A stretch of 8,244 nucleotides of DNA from Moraxellaceae bacterium (GCA_002402125.1 NVVG01000274.1:1-8244), one strand, 5' to 3'. Counted from the first letter of the stretch, positions 1 through 7,578 are shown. Notes: generated from the letters alone by a model not told the origin. A program made the numbers and translations.

Positions 1-335
1 GCCTCCCCCCCACTTCGATTTTCAACAGCTTTGATCGCCTGTTGAATACGTCTAGAATTGCGATGCACCGAGCGTGGAGCCCATTCCCCCTTTCTTAACT
101 CGTCAATCATTGCACCACGAATACGAATCCCAGCGTAAGTTTCAAAGCTTGCGCCTTTGCTATGATCAAACTTTTTAATCGCATCTATAAGGCCAATCAT
201 CCCAGACTGAATTAAGTCGTCCACTGAGACACTTGAGGGCATTCGCCCCACCAAGTGGTGAGCGATACGCTTAACCAGTACGGTGTGCTCTTGTACAAGC
301 ACATCTAATGTTGGGGCATTCTCATCAGAATACAT
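1..335 (-). CDS. fliA: Flagellar sigma factor FliA (sigma-28), N-terminal part, cut by window edge
   Basis: Sigma-28 directs RNA polymerase to late flagellar and chemotaxis promoters and is held inactive by FlgM until the hook is complete (family knowledge). The visible 111 codons begin MYSDENAPTLD and run into sigma region 1.2/2: LVKRIAHHLVGRMP, then SVDDLIQSGMIGLIDA (core binding), then GASFETYAGIRIRGAMIDEL and RKGEWAPRSVHRNSR (-10 recognition). These match Pseudomonas FliA closely as I remember it. Regions 3 and 4 lie beyond the edge. I chose the ATG at 335 because AAGG lies 6 bases upstream. In-frame ATGs at 374 and 368 would add 13 or 11 residues but have no ribosome site, and an in-frame TGA lies just before them. 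The gene follows fleN by about 130 bp. Identity is very likely; the exact start is less certain. Confidence 0.93.
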   Translation of the reverse strand, partial: MYSDENAPTLDVLVQEHTVLVKRIAHHLVGRMPSSVSVDDLIQSGMIGLIDAIKKFDHSKGASFETYAGIRIRGAMIDELRKGEWAPRSVHRNSRRIQQAIKAVENRSGGE

Positions 336-391
336 ACTTACCTTTTCTAGAATACTGTTACATAACATCGTCATAACTAATCAACCACATC

Positions 392-486
392 TAACGAACT
401 GCTGCTTTGTTAACACACCGCTGCACGATTAACACACTGCGGTACTGTTAACGCATCGCTGCATTATTAACGCACCGCTGCACCCT
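392..486. repeat. Five-copy 19-bp tandem repeat between fleN and fliA
   Basis: Five imperfect head-to-tail units of exactly 19 bp occupy 392-410, 411-429, 430-448, 449-467 and 468-486. Each starts with taac on the plus strand. Read in gene sense the consensus is ANNRTGCAGCGGTGYGTTA, and the units at 468-486 and 411-429 agree at 16 of 19 positions. The unit at 468-486 lies inside the last codons of fleN, and the fleN stop codon spans the boundary with the next unit. Two GTTAAC palindromes fall at unit joins (409-414 and 447-452). No function can be read from this. It could be slippage-generated spacer or a protein-binding array in the fliA leader. Confidence 0.85.
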
Positions 487-1288
487 GCACTAGCTTATCC
501 ACAAAGAATTCCAAATGCCCTCTCGGCGTGGTCGGCAATGGCCAACTATCTACCTTGGTAGCCAGCGCCTTGAAAGCAAGCGCAGACTTTGAACGAGGAT
601 AAGCCTCTACAACCGCTTTTTGGCGTTGCACAGACTTACGCAAATAGTCATCAAAAGGGATACAACCAGTAAATTGCAATGCGACATCTAAAAATCGATC
701 TGACACTTTGGTTAATTTGTTATACAAATCTCGCCCTTCTTGTTGCGAACGAACCATATTGGCCAAGATATTAAATCGGTAACCGTCATGCTTTTGATTA
801 AGTAACTTAATCATAGCGTAAGCATCAGTAATGGATGTGGGCTCATTAGTGACAACAAACAATGTTTCTTGTGCTGCCACGACAAAACTCATTACCATCT
901 CAGATATACCGGCAGCGGTATCAATGATTAACACATCAATATCGTCACCTAAATCACTGAACGCATGAATGAGGCCCGCATGCTCTCTAGGGCCTAGCGT
1001 TACCAATTCCTGCGTTCCGGACGACGCGGGCACAATTTTTATACCCTTTGGCCCTTCAACAAGAATATCTTTAATACTGCAGGTGCCATCCAATACATGG
1101 GATAAATCTTGCCGGGCAGTGATCCCAAGCAATATATCCAAATTACCTAAACCCAAATCGGCATCCAGGATAGTGACACGTCGTCCCATGTCAGCTAATG
1201 AAATCGCTAAATTTACCGACACGTTACTTTTTCCAACACCACCTTTTCCACCCGTTACGGCGATTACTTGAACAGGATGTGTACTCAT
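467..1288 (-). CDS. fleN: Flagellar number regulator FleN/FlhG, MinD-type ATPase
   Basis: FleN (FlhG) is a MinD/ParA-family ATPase that limits the number of polar flagella. In Pseudomonas it does so by antagonising the master activator FleQ, and it also acts with FlhF (family knowledge). From the chosen start the protein is 273 aa. It carries the deviant Walker A motif GGKGGVGKS (residues 13-21), DADLGLGNLD (42-51), a Walker B-like DVLIIDTAAG (118-127), TNEPTSITDAYA (147-158) and a C-terminal RGHLEFFVDKLVQ, likely the membrane-associating helix. The frame extends to an ATG at 1315, but the ATG at 1288 is preferred: TAGGA lies 5 bases upstream of it, nothing resembling a ribosome site precedes 1315, and MSTHPVQVIAV matches the family N-terminus. 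It lies 81 bp after flhF in the same direction. Its final codons lie in a tandem repeat, which gives the tail GAAVR. Confidence 0.96.
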   Translation of the reverse strand: MSTHPVQVIAVTGGKGGVGKSNVSVNLAISLADMGRRVTILDADLGLGNLDILLGITARQDLSHVLDGTCSIKDILVEGPKGIKIVPASSGTQELVTLGPREHAGLIHAFSDLGDDIDVLIIDTAAGISEMVMSFVVAAQETLFVVTNEPTSITDAYAMIKLLNQKHDGYRFNILANMVRSQQEGRDLYNKLTKVSDRFLDVALQFTGCIPFDDYLRKSVQRQKAVVEAYPRSKSALAFKALATKVDSWPLPTTPRGHLEFFVDKLVQGAAVR

Positions 1289-1369
1289 AGGGTTCCTATC
1301 TTTATCAGTAGCCATTAGGCTACAAAGTTATACTGATACAGTTGTTTTAGGATAGTTAATAGCGCCAAA

Positions 1370-3001
1370 TTAAGCCGCTGAAAACGCTCCATTTGTTATG
1401 GGCATACTCTCATTAAAGCAGTCCGCAGCAAGCTCGTCATCTAAGGTTGCATTTTTTGTTAGTGATATTGCTTGATTCACCAAGTTTTTTGGCTTTGCTT
1501 GTGCAATATCATCAGGAATATTTTGCCCATTGGTAGTATAGGCAACAGATAGCTGATGTTCTATTACCACTCCAAGAGCCTCACCCAAGCTGGCTGATTC
1601 ATCCAATTTAGTTAAAATGCAGCCATTTAAGCCTAGGCCTTTATAGTTAGCAACGGCCTTATCAAGAATGCTTCGCTGACTGGTCGCAGACAGCACCAGC
1701 CATTTCTGAATATCCATGTTTGCAGACTCTATTAAGGAAATCTGTTCCGCCCAGCTGGTGTCTTTTTGACTTAACCCTGCGGTATCGATCAATATCATTT
1801 TTTTCCTACTTAGCCCACGTAACACTGACTCAAGCGACTGTTTTCCGGTAACCACGCGTAATGGCACTTTCAATATTTTGCTTAGCACGTTGAGTTGCTC
1901 ATGACCTGCAATACGGTAACTGTCTGTCGTTACCAATGCCAAATCTTCGGGACCATGTTCCAATACATATTCCGCAGCCAGTTTTGATATCGTTGTCGTC
2001 TTTCCAACACCCGCAGGCCCCACAAACGCGATTCGTCCTTCAGCCCTAGGTAAGGAGGCCCCAAGCACAGGGATACGAGAAGACAAACTTAATAACACGT
2101 CATTCCAAGCGTCTTTCTTAGAGGATTGACTATCAATTTGCTGAGATAAACTGCGAGACAAAGCAGGAGTAAAGCCCATTGACACTAGGCGCTTAAAAAT
2201 GGCTGCTGATACCGGATGTCGATAACTGAAATCTCCCCAGGCTACATTACCTAACTGGGAATTAATCATGCCACGTAACTGCTGAAGCTCACTGCGCATC
2301 TGCAGCATCTCATGCTCTGACTCTGCTTCTTTTGGCTCATCAAATGCCAAATGGGTGTCATCTTTTGTCAGCGCGCGAGGGATCGCTGCTGTAGCCTTAT
2401 TGGTCACTGTGGCCCCGGCAACAGCACTTTCTCTTTCTGCTCGCATCTCATAGGTCTCAACAACAGCAGCAGGTGCAGCCTCCTCAACCGACTCAACTGC
2501 CTCTGGCATAGGTTGCGACTGGCTATAGGCAGCAGGCGGCATTAGTTTATCTGTTCGTTGTTTTTGCTGAGCCTGCGGGCTAATGGAGACCTCTGCAGAC
2601 TGTTCATCGATCTCTGCAGGGTTGCTCTTATCAAGCTGCTGTCCCTGATCTAGCCATTCCGCCTGGTCGAGCTGCTCGCGTTGACGATTTAACATCGCCT
2701 TCACCTCTTCACGTCGATCTTTATCCTTAGCGGCAATCAATGTCTCTTTCAACAACCGATTCGTATCCCCTTGCGGTGGCGCGAATTGTGAACTGCCATT
2801 CGTATACCGTGGAATATTGGCGGCCTTCGCGACATTAACACGATGATCTATCATTGCTTGGTCATAATCCAACGCAACACTGACTTCAACTCCACCCGCC
2901 ACTTTTCGGTTAGACAAGATAACGGCATCAGCCCCCATTGAATCTCTAACCAATTTCAATGCTTGACGCATATCTGGAGCAACAAAACTTTTCGCTTTCA
3001 T
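1370..3001 (-). CDS. flhF: Flagellar biosynthesis GTPase FlhF (SRP family), long linker
   Basis: FlhF is the third SRP-type GTPase. It localises to the old pole and sets where the flagellum is built (family knowledge). The 543-aa protein shows the N-terminal B domain (MKAKSFVAPDMRQAL, DAVILSNRKV), then a long Gln/Glu/Ala-rich linker (about residues 75-240), the N domain (about 240-315) and the G domain. The G domain carries the P-loop GPAGVGKTTT (328-337), DSYRIAGHEQL (360-370), DTAG (406-409) and TKLDES (464-469). All the GTP-binding elements look intact. It is somewhat longer than most FlhF proteins (usually about 400-490 aa from memory), and the extra length lies in the linker. The start ATG has GAAGG 9 bases upstream. 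It sits 56 bp after flhA and before fleN, the usual polarity-control pair. Confidence 0.97.
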   Translation of the reverse strand: MKAKSFVAPDMRQALKLVRDSMGADAVILSNRKVAGGVEVSVALDYDQAMIDHRVNVAKAANIPRYTNGSSQFAPPQGDTNRLLKETLIAAKDKDRREEVKAMLNRQREQLDQAEWLDQGQQLDKSNPAEIDEQSAEVSISPQAQQKQRTDKLMPPAAYSQSQPMPEAVESVEEAAPAAVVETYEMRAERESAVAGATVTNKATAAIPRALTKDDTHLAFDEPKEAESEHEMLQMRSELQQLRGMINSQLGNVAWGDFSYRHPVSAAIFKRLVSMGFTPALSRSLSQQIDSQSSKKDAWNDVLLSLSSRIPVLGASLPRAEGRIAFVGPAGVGKTTTISKLAAEYVLEHGPEDLALVTTDSYRIAGHEQLNVLSKILKVPLRVVTGKQSLESVLRGLSRKKMILIDTAGLSQKDTSWAEQISLIESANMDIQKWLVLSATSQRSILDKAVANYKGLGLNGCILTKLDESASLGEALGVVIEHQLSVAYTTNGQNIPDDIAQAKPKNLVNQAISLTKNATLDDELAADCFNESMPITNGAFSAA

Positions 3002-3057
3002 AATCTCATGCCTTCAATATTGACGGGTGGGTTGGTCAATCATTACTGGGCTATTCA

Positions 3058-5184
3058 TTACTGACCAACACTCGCAACTATCGTAATCTGTTTGGAATCC
3101 GGTATTTCGTTATACGACAGTACGTTTAAGCCATGAACACTAAACCGTAAGAATCGAGATAACATGGAACGAATTCCAGTTGAGACCAACAAAACAGGAG
3201 GTTGCCCTGCGAGCTCTTGTTTTTGTGATGCTTCGGCAACGGATCGTTGTAACTTATCCGCTAGGCCGGGTTCAATCACAGCGTCAGAACTACTACCGCC
3301 AGCTTGTTGTGCCTGTGCTACTGACTGTAGCAACAATTGTTCCAACTCTGGCTGAAGTGTAATAACAGGCAGCTCATTCACTGGACCGTAGATAGTTTGT
3401 ACGATCAAGCGCGATAGAGCGATTCTCGCCGCGCTGGTTAAAGCGTCAGCCTCTTGACTCCTAGGGGCAACATCCGCCAAAGCTTCGGCAATTGTGCGTA
3501 TATCTTTAATAGGAATACCTTCTTGTAGTAAGTTTTGTAGTACTTTATGCAGCTTGCTCAGTGGCAACGGACTCGGCACCAAATTCTCAACCAACTTAGG
3601 TGACGTTGCTGTCAGGTTATCCAATAACTTTTGCACTTCTTCAAAGCCTAATAATTCATGGGCATGTTTTTGCATTATCTGATTGATATGGGTCGCTACC
3701 ACCGTACTTGCGTCTACCACGGTATAGCCCATTGTTTGCGCCTGATCACGCTGTGACGCCTCAATCCATACCGCATCCAGACCAAACGCAGGGTCTTTAC
3801 CGGCAATACCTTGAATGGTGCCAAAGACCTGACCAGGATTAATCGCTAAATCACGATCCGGATGAATTTCTGCCTCATCAATGCTGACCCCCATCAAGGT
3901 TATTCGATAAGCATTGGGTAATAGATCCAAATTATCGCGTATATGAACCGAGGGCATCAAAAAGCCCATTTCCTGCGATAGTTTCTTACGCACACCCTTT
4001 ATACGCCCAAGCAATTGGCCACCTTGGGTTTTATCCACCAGTGGTATGAGTCGATAACCGACCTCTAGTCCAATCGCATCCACCGGCTGCACATCATCCC
4101 AACCCAGCTCTTTCACTTCGTTTTCTTTGGCCGCAGCCATCGATTCCAATTGTTCCTTAGACTTACTCTCTGAAGCATCCACTTTAGACTTATCTTTTTG
4201 CTTCAAATACACCCAATAGGCACCACCACCACAAGCTGAAGCCAATCCCAAAAATGCCATATGAGGCATACCCGGCACCAACCCCATCACACACAACACC
4301 CCTGCGGCAACTGCAAGCGCTTGCGGGCTGGCAAACATCTGTTCAAAAATTTGCGTCCCCATATCTTTTGCATCGGAGGTTCGAGTAACAATTAACGCTG
4401 CGGATGTGGATAACAATAACGACGGTATTTGTGCGACCAGACCATCGCCGATGGTAAGCAAAGCGTATACCTTAAGGGCGTCAGTAAACGCCAAATCGTG
4501 CTGCGCCATCCCAATAGCTAAACCACCCACAATGTTAATAATGAGAATGAGAATGCCCGCAATGGCATCACCTCGAACAAACTTACTGGCACCGTCCATC
4601 GCACCATAAAAATCAGCCTCTTGCGCCACATCCTTACGGCGCTGCTTTGCTTCGTCCTGGTCAATTAAGCCGGAGTTAAGATCCGCATCGATGGCCATCT
4701 GTTTACCCGGCATAGCGTCTAAGGTAAAACGAGCGGTTACTTCCGCAATACGGCCGGCACCCTTGGTAACCACGACAAAGTTAATGATTACCAGAATAAG
4801 AAAGACAACCAAACCTACCGCATAGTTGCCACCGATAACCACCTCTCCAAAGGCTTGAATAACCTTCCCTGCAGCATCACCACCCTCATGCCCATCCAAC
4901 AACACTACACGGGTAGAAGCCACGTTTAGCGCCAATCGTAACAGCGTTGCTACTAACAAAATTGTCGGAAACACCGCAAAATCCAGCGGTCTTTGGGAAT
5001 ATACCGACACCAACAACACCACTAACGCCAACGCAATATTGAAGGTAAAAAACAAATCCAACAATATCGTGGGTACCGGTAGTGTCATCATACCCATAAC
5101 AATGATGAGAAAAATGGGCGCACCTAAGTTTGCGTGCTTACTTGCTTCTTTAAACTGGGAAGCAAACCCTACAGCTTCTGCCAT
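3058..5184 (-). CDS. flhA: Flagellar type III export gate protein FlhA
   Basis: FlhA is the largest export-gate subunit. It forms a nonameric ring whose membrane part couples proton flow to secretion and whose cytoplasmic domain docks chaperone-substrate complexes (family knowledge). The 708 aa match the usual length. Hydrophobic segments fill roughly residues 20-140 and 205-325. Between them lies the conserved FHIPEP loop with GRIAEVTARFTLDAMPGKQM (144-163) and VRGDAIAG (203-210). The residues that correspond by motif to Salmonella R147, D158 and D208, implicated in export, are present as R145, D156 and D206. A charged linker (about 328-360) leads to the cytoplasmic domain, which includes DVAPRSQEADAL and ends in a short tail. 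The start has AAGG 9-10 bases upstream. The 136-bp leader upstream carries three inverted repeats and a possible sigma-54 site, so flhA may head its own transcript with flhF, fleN and fliA. Confidence 0.98.
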   Translation of the reverse strand: MAEAVGFASQFKEASKHANLGAPIFLIIVMGMMTLPVPTILLDLFFTFNIALALVVLLVSVYSQRPLDFAVFPTILLVATLLRLALNVASTRVVLLDGHEGGDAAGKVIQAFGEVVIGGNYAVGLVVFLILVIINFVVVTKGAGRIAEVTARFTLDAMPGKQMAIDADLNSGLIDQDEAKQRRKDVAQEADFYGAMDGASKFVRGDAIAGILILIINIVGGLAIGMAQHDLAFTDALKVYALLTIGDGLVAQIPSLLLSTSAALIVTRTSDAKDMGTQIFEQMFASPQALAVAAGVLCVMGLVPGMPHMAFLGLASACGGGAYWVYLKQKDKSKVDASESKSKEQLESMAAAKENEVKELGWDDVQPVDAIGLEVGYRLIPLVDKTQGGQLLGRIKGVRKKLSQEMGFLMPSVHIRDNLDLLPNAYRITLMGVSIDEAEIHPDRDLAINPGQVFGTIQGIAGKDPAFGLDAVWIEASQRDQAQTMGYTVVDASTVVATHINQIMQKHAHELLGFEEVQKLLDNLTATSPKLVENLVPSPLPLSKLHKVLQNLLQEGIPIKDIRTIAEALADVAPRSQEADALTSAARIALSRLIVQTIYGPVNELPVITLQPELEQLLLQSVAQAQQAGGSSSDAVIEPGLADKLQRSVAEASQKQELAGQPPVLLVSTGIRSMLSRFLRFSVHGLNVLSYNEIPDSKQITIVASVGQ

Positions 5185-5203
5185 CTGCTAATACCTTTTT
5201 GCC

Positions 5204-5219
5204 TGCCAAAGAATTGGCA
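5204..5219. repeat. Perfect inverted repeat in the flhA leader, proximal
   Basis: TGCCAA and TTGGCA are perfect 6-bp arms separated by 4 bases. The element lies about 20-35 bp upstream of the flhA start, just before its ribosome site. If transcribed it would form a short stem next to the AAGG and could affect ribosome access. It could equally be a small operator. Only the symmetry is seen; a function is inferred. Confidence 0.5.
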
Positions 5220-5225
5220 ATTTAT

Positions 5226-5242
5226 GTAATATTCCATATTAC
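5226..5242. repeat. Perfect inverted repeat in the flhA leader, central
   Basis: GTAATAT and ATATTAC are perfect 7-bp arms around a 3-base centre. It is the most symmetric element in the gap and lies where transcription would begin if the neighbouring sigma-54-like site is real, about 40-60 bp before the flhA start. AT-rich symmetry of this kind suits a dimeric regulator site, but it does not match the FleQ consensus as I remember it. Confidence 0.5.
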
Positions 5243-5259
5243 TTGCAAAAAGCCTTCCG
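5243..5259 (-). promoter_or_regulatory. Weak candidate sigma-54 promoter for flhA
   Basis: On the minus strand cGGaAggctttTTGCaa has the GG-N10-GC spacing required for -24/-12 promoters, with GG at 5258-5257 and GC at 5246-5245. The TTGC part is good, but the -24 half is poor against TGGCAC. It predicts a start near 5233, about 50 bases before the flhA ATG. In Pseudomonas, flhA belongs to the FleQ/RpoN-dependent class (established knowledge), which makes a sigma-54 promoter expected here. The same bases also form a small hairpin, so the match may be incidental. Confidence 0.35.
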
Positions 5260-5264
5260 CTTTT
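5248..5264 (-). terminator. Weak hairpin with T-run after flhB, possible attenuating terminator
   Basis: Read in gene direction, AAAAGC and GCTTTT are perfect 6-bp arms around the 5-base loop GGAAG, and the T-run of five ends at 5247. The stem has only two G-C pairs, so termination would be weak at best. It lies 56-73 bp past the flhB stop and overlaps the sigma-54-like element. It may mark the end of the fliPQR-flhB transcript, or simply be a structured spot in a continuous message. Confidence 0.3.
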
Positions 5265-5320
5265 CAAAAAATTTATAATTCCTTTATTTTCAATGGTATG
5301 CAGCGACTGAACAGGCTCAA

Positions 5321-6454
5321 TTAATCGTGTTGCAAATCATCAGGAATATTAAAATCTGGCACATCTTCTGGCCGCGCGCCCTTCCCAGCAGTGTATTCGG
5401 ATAACTGATACACATAGGCTAGCACCTGGGCAACAGATACATATAAGCCCGCAGGGATATCCTGTTCAAGTTTAGTATTGTAGTAAATTGAACGGGCCAA
5501 CGGTGGCGCAGTAACGATGGTGACATTGTTCTCGATTGCGACTCGCTTAATTTGCTCCGCCACCAAATCAACACCTTTTGCCACCAACTTTGGCGCCATC
5601 ATGCTGCCATAATCATATTTTAGCGCTACCGCAAAATGGTCTGGGTTAGTAATAATGACGTCCGCTTCCGGCACTGCCGACATCATGCGGTTTTGCGCAA
5701 TCTCATGCTGCATACGTCGAATTCGGGCTTTTACTTCGGGTTTGCCTTCAGTATCTTTATGTTCATCTTTTACTTCTTGCTTGGTCATTTTTAGCTGTTT
5801 GTTATGCTGAAACAGTTGAAATGGCACATCGATAGCGGCAATAAACAAAAGTGACGTGCTTAAAAATACAAAACTCCAACCGAGAATACTCAACCCATGG
5901 GCAATGGCGGATTCTGGACTCTCAAACCCCAACGCCATTAATTTATCTATATTGTGATTTAGCGCGAGATAACCAAAAAAACCCACCAATACAAACTTGG
6001 CAAATGACTTTACTAATTCCATCAGGCCATTAACCGAAAACATCTTTTTTAATCCCTTGATGGGATTCATCTTGCTCATTTTGGGCGCCAGCGCTTTCCA
6101 GCTAAATATCCAGCCGCCAAAAAGCCCAGGAACAAATAGTGCGATAAAGGCCAACATGATAAAAAAGGTGGTTAATGACGAAAACACCGAAAATATAGAG
6201 TTGCCAAACTGATTGGCAAGAAAATTGAGGTCATACACCTGTTCTCGAGTTACGCTCATGCTGGATCGAAATACCGCAATAAGAGCGTCAATCACCGGCC
6301 CAGAAAAGATACTGCAACCTAATGCGCCAAATATCATCACCCCCGCCGCGGCAAGTTCTTTAGATCGAGGAACCTGGCCTTTGTCTCTCGAGTCATCGAT
6401 CTTTTTCTGGGTGGGTTCTTCGGATTTATCCTGGGCACTTTCTTCATCAGCCAT
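5321..6454 (-). CDS. flhB: Flagellar export switch protein FlhB, with NPDH cleavage motif
   Basis: FlhB wraps around the export-gate pore and changes specificity from rod/hook to filament substrates through self-cleavage of its cytoplasmic domain (family knowledge). The 377-aa protein has the usual N-terminus (QDKSEEPTQKKIDDSRDKGQVPRSKEL, written in parts: SEEPTQKKI, GQVPRSKEL). Hydrophobic segments lie at about 33-55, 85-118, 148-165 and 185-212, followed by the linker KMTKQEVKDEHKDTEGKP and the C-domain to residue 377. The cleavage motif, normally NPTH, reads N270-P271-D272-H273 at 5636-5647. The catalytic Asn and the Pro and His are kept. The start is the only good ATG; a GGGAG lies a rather long 12 bases upstream. 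It follows fliR by 48 bp. Confidence 0.97.
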   Translation of the reverse strand: MADEESAQDKSEEPTQKKIDDSRDKGQVPRSKELAAAGVMIFGALGCSIFSGPVIDALIAVFRSSMSVTREQVYDLNFLANQFGNSIFSVFSSLTTFFIMLAFIALFVPGLFGGWIFSWKALAPKMSKMNPIKGLKKMFSVNGLMELVKSFAKFVLVGFFGYLALNHNIDKLMALGFESPESAIAHGLSILGWSFVFLSTSLLFIAAIDVPFQLFQHNKQLKMTKQEVKDEHKDTEGKPEVKARIRRMQHEIAQNRMMSAVPEADVIITNPDHFAVALKYDYGSMMAPKLVAKGVDLVAEQIKRVAIENNVTIVTAPPLARSIYYNTKLEQDIPAGLYVSVAQVLAYVYQLSEYTAGKGARPEDVPDFNIPDDLQHD

Positions 6455-6502
6455 AGACTGTTAGCGCTCCCAAAGTAAATAATAAAACGAAATTCAGTAA
6501 TA

Positions 6503-7273
6503 TCATCGAACCAGCCCTTTCATTACCATAAAAGCTTCCGCGCTAAGATGGTCAAATTGCGGCAACACATTCGGCAATGTTAACCAGATAATGATAAGGC
6601 CTAATACCATAGTAAATGGAAACCCGATAGAAATGATATTCATTTGAGGTGCTACTCGGCTAATGACGCCAAAGGTAAAGTTAACCACTAACAATGATAT
6701 AACCGCAGGCCATGCCACTAACAAACCCGACATAAACATCCACGACCCCAAATTGACCACAGACATCAAACTGGCGTGTGGTAACGATTGCCCGATAGGC
6801 AGCGTGGTAAAACTATCTGCCAACATAGAAATAACGGTAAGATGCCCATTCATCGAAAAAAACAATAGGTTGACTGACATTAGGTACAGCTGGCTGATTG
6901 AGGTTACATTTATTCCGTTTACTGGATCCATCAACGTACCAAAACCAAGACCCGACTGCATAGCGACCAATTGACCACCGACCACAAAAATCTGAAACAA
7001 GATCTGCAGCACAAACGCCATCACAATACCAATGAGAAATTGTTGCGCTATGATCCCTACGGACATCAACGAAAAAGGTTCAACGTTCGGGATACTTGTT
7101 GTTAGCCCATTACCGACCAGCAAAGTCACTGCTAGCGCAAGCATCAACCGCAAACGCACAGAGACTAACGGCGTGCTGATTATAGGCATCACCATAAAAA
7201 AGGCACCAACACGGCAAAACGTCCATATATACTGCCCTAGCAGAGAATATAAATAATCTACCGCGTACACCAT
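6503..7273 (-). CDS. fliR: Flagellar export pore protein FliR
   Basis: FliR is the single-copy subunit that completes the FliP5-FliQ4-FliR1 export channel in the basal body (structural knowledge of the family). The 256 aa are almost wholly hydrophobic, with membrane segments at about 12-32, 41-56, 72-97, 126-146, 174-203 and 213-236. Family landmarks seen are MQSGLGFGTLMDPVNG (residues 105-120) and RVAPQMNIISIGFPF (206-220). The length is typical. The ATG at 7273 is 10 bp after the fliQ stop and is preceded by GTAGG about 9 bases upstream, overlapping the fliQ end, so translation is probably coupled to fliQ. There is no sign of damage. Confidence 0.97.
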   Translation of the reverse strand: MVYAVDYLYSLLGQYIWTFCRVGAFFMVMPIISTPLVSVRLRLMLALAVTLLVGNGLTTSIPNVEPFSLMSVGIIAQQFLIGIVMAFVLQILFQIFVVGGQLVAMQSGLGFGTLMDPVNGINVTSISQLYLMSVNLLFFSMNGHLTVISMLADSFTTLPIGQSLPHASLMSVVNLGSWMFMSGLLVAWPAVISLLVVNFTFGVISRVAPQMNIISIGFPFTMVLGLIIIWLTLPNVLPQFDHLSAEAFMVMKGLVR

Positions 7274-7283
7274 TAGCGCATGC

Positions 7284-7553
7284 CTACCGAATCATGCCCG
7301 GTATATCGGTTAAAAGCCGCATCGTGAACTCCCAAATAATATTTCCTAGCCAGGGCGCGGTAAAAGACAATACAGACAATGTCACTATCAAACGCGGCAG
7401 AAAACTTAACGTCTGTTCATTGATCTGTGTTGCCGCTTGAAACATCGATACTACAAGCCCAACCAATAGACTCGGCACAATAATCACGCAGACCATTAGC
7501 ATGGCGATATAGAGGGCATTTCGCATAAGATCAGTAATGATTTCTGCAGTCAT
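7284..7553 (-). CDS. fliQ: Flagellar export pore protein FliQ
   Basis: FliQ is the small two-helix subunit present in about four copies in the export-gate channel (family knowledge). The 89-aa protein has membrane segments at about 15-37 and 52-75. Between them is the highly conserved FQAATQINEQTLSFLPR (residues 38-54). The full family length is present. It has the strongest ribosome site in the window: GAGGAG ends 7 bases before the ATG at 7553. It lies 55 bp after the fliP stop, a gap that holds a perfect 8-bp hairpin, and 10 bp before fliR. Confidence 0.97.
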   Translation of the reverse strand: MTAEIITDLMRNALYIAMLMVCVIIVPSLLVGLVVSMFQAATQINEQTLSFLPRLIVTLSVLSFTAPWLGNIIWEFTMRLLTDIPGMIR

Positions 7554-7578
7554 TGGATTACTCCTCTTTCGTTAATGA

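Noticed and set aside
1..20. Run of seven C at the left edge as a possible frameshift in fliA
   Set aside because: The minus-strand frame reads through it as ENRSGGEA, which continues the expected FliA pattern, so no shift is needed.
336..374. Longer FliA start at 374 or 368
   Set aside because: In frame but without a ribosome site; AAGG supports the ATG at 335. Not fully excluded, because FliA N-termini vary.
969..1271. Plus-strand open frame opposite fleN, and similar plus-strand frames opposite flhF, flhA, flhB, fliR and fliP
   Set aside because: All lie antisense to well-identified genes, have no recognisable domains, and show composition expected from shadow frames.
1289..1315. Nine-codon N-terminal extension of FleN from the ATG at 1315
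   Set aside because: No ribosome site precedes 1315, whereas TAGGA precedes the ATG at 1288, and the family N-terminus begins at about MSTHPVQVIAV.
1316..1369. Promoter or terminator between flhF and fleN
   Set aside because: Only a tiny ACTG-ATA-CAGT symmetry is present, with no convincing -35/-10, sigma-54 or T-run element.
3019..3040. ATTGAC-N10-GTCAAT inverted repeat between flhA and flhF, resembling FleQ half-sites
   Set aside because: The half-sites point outward relative to the FleQ consensus as remembered and are widely spaced. A 6-bp symmetry alone is weak.
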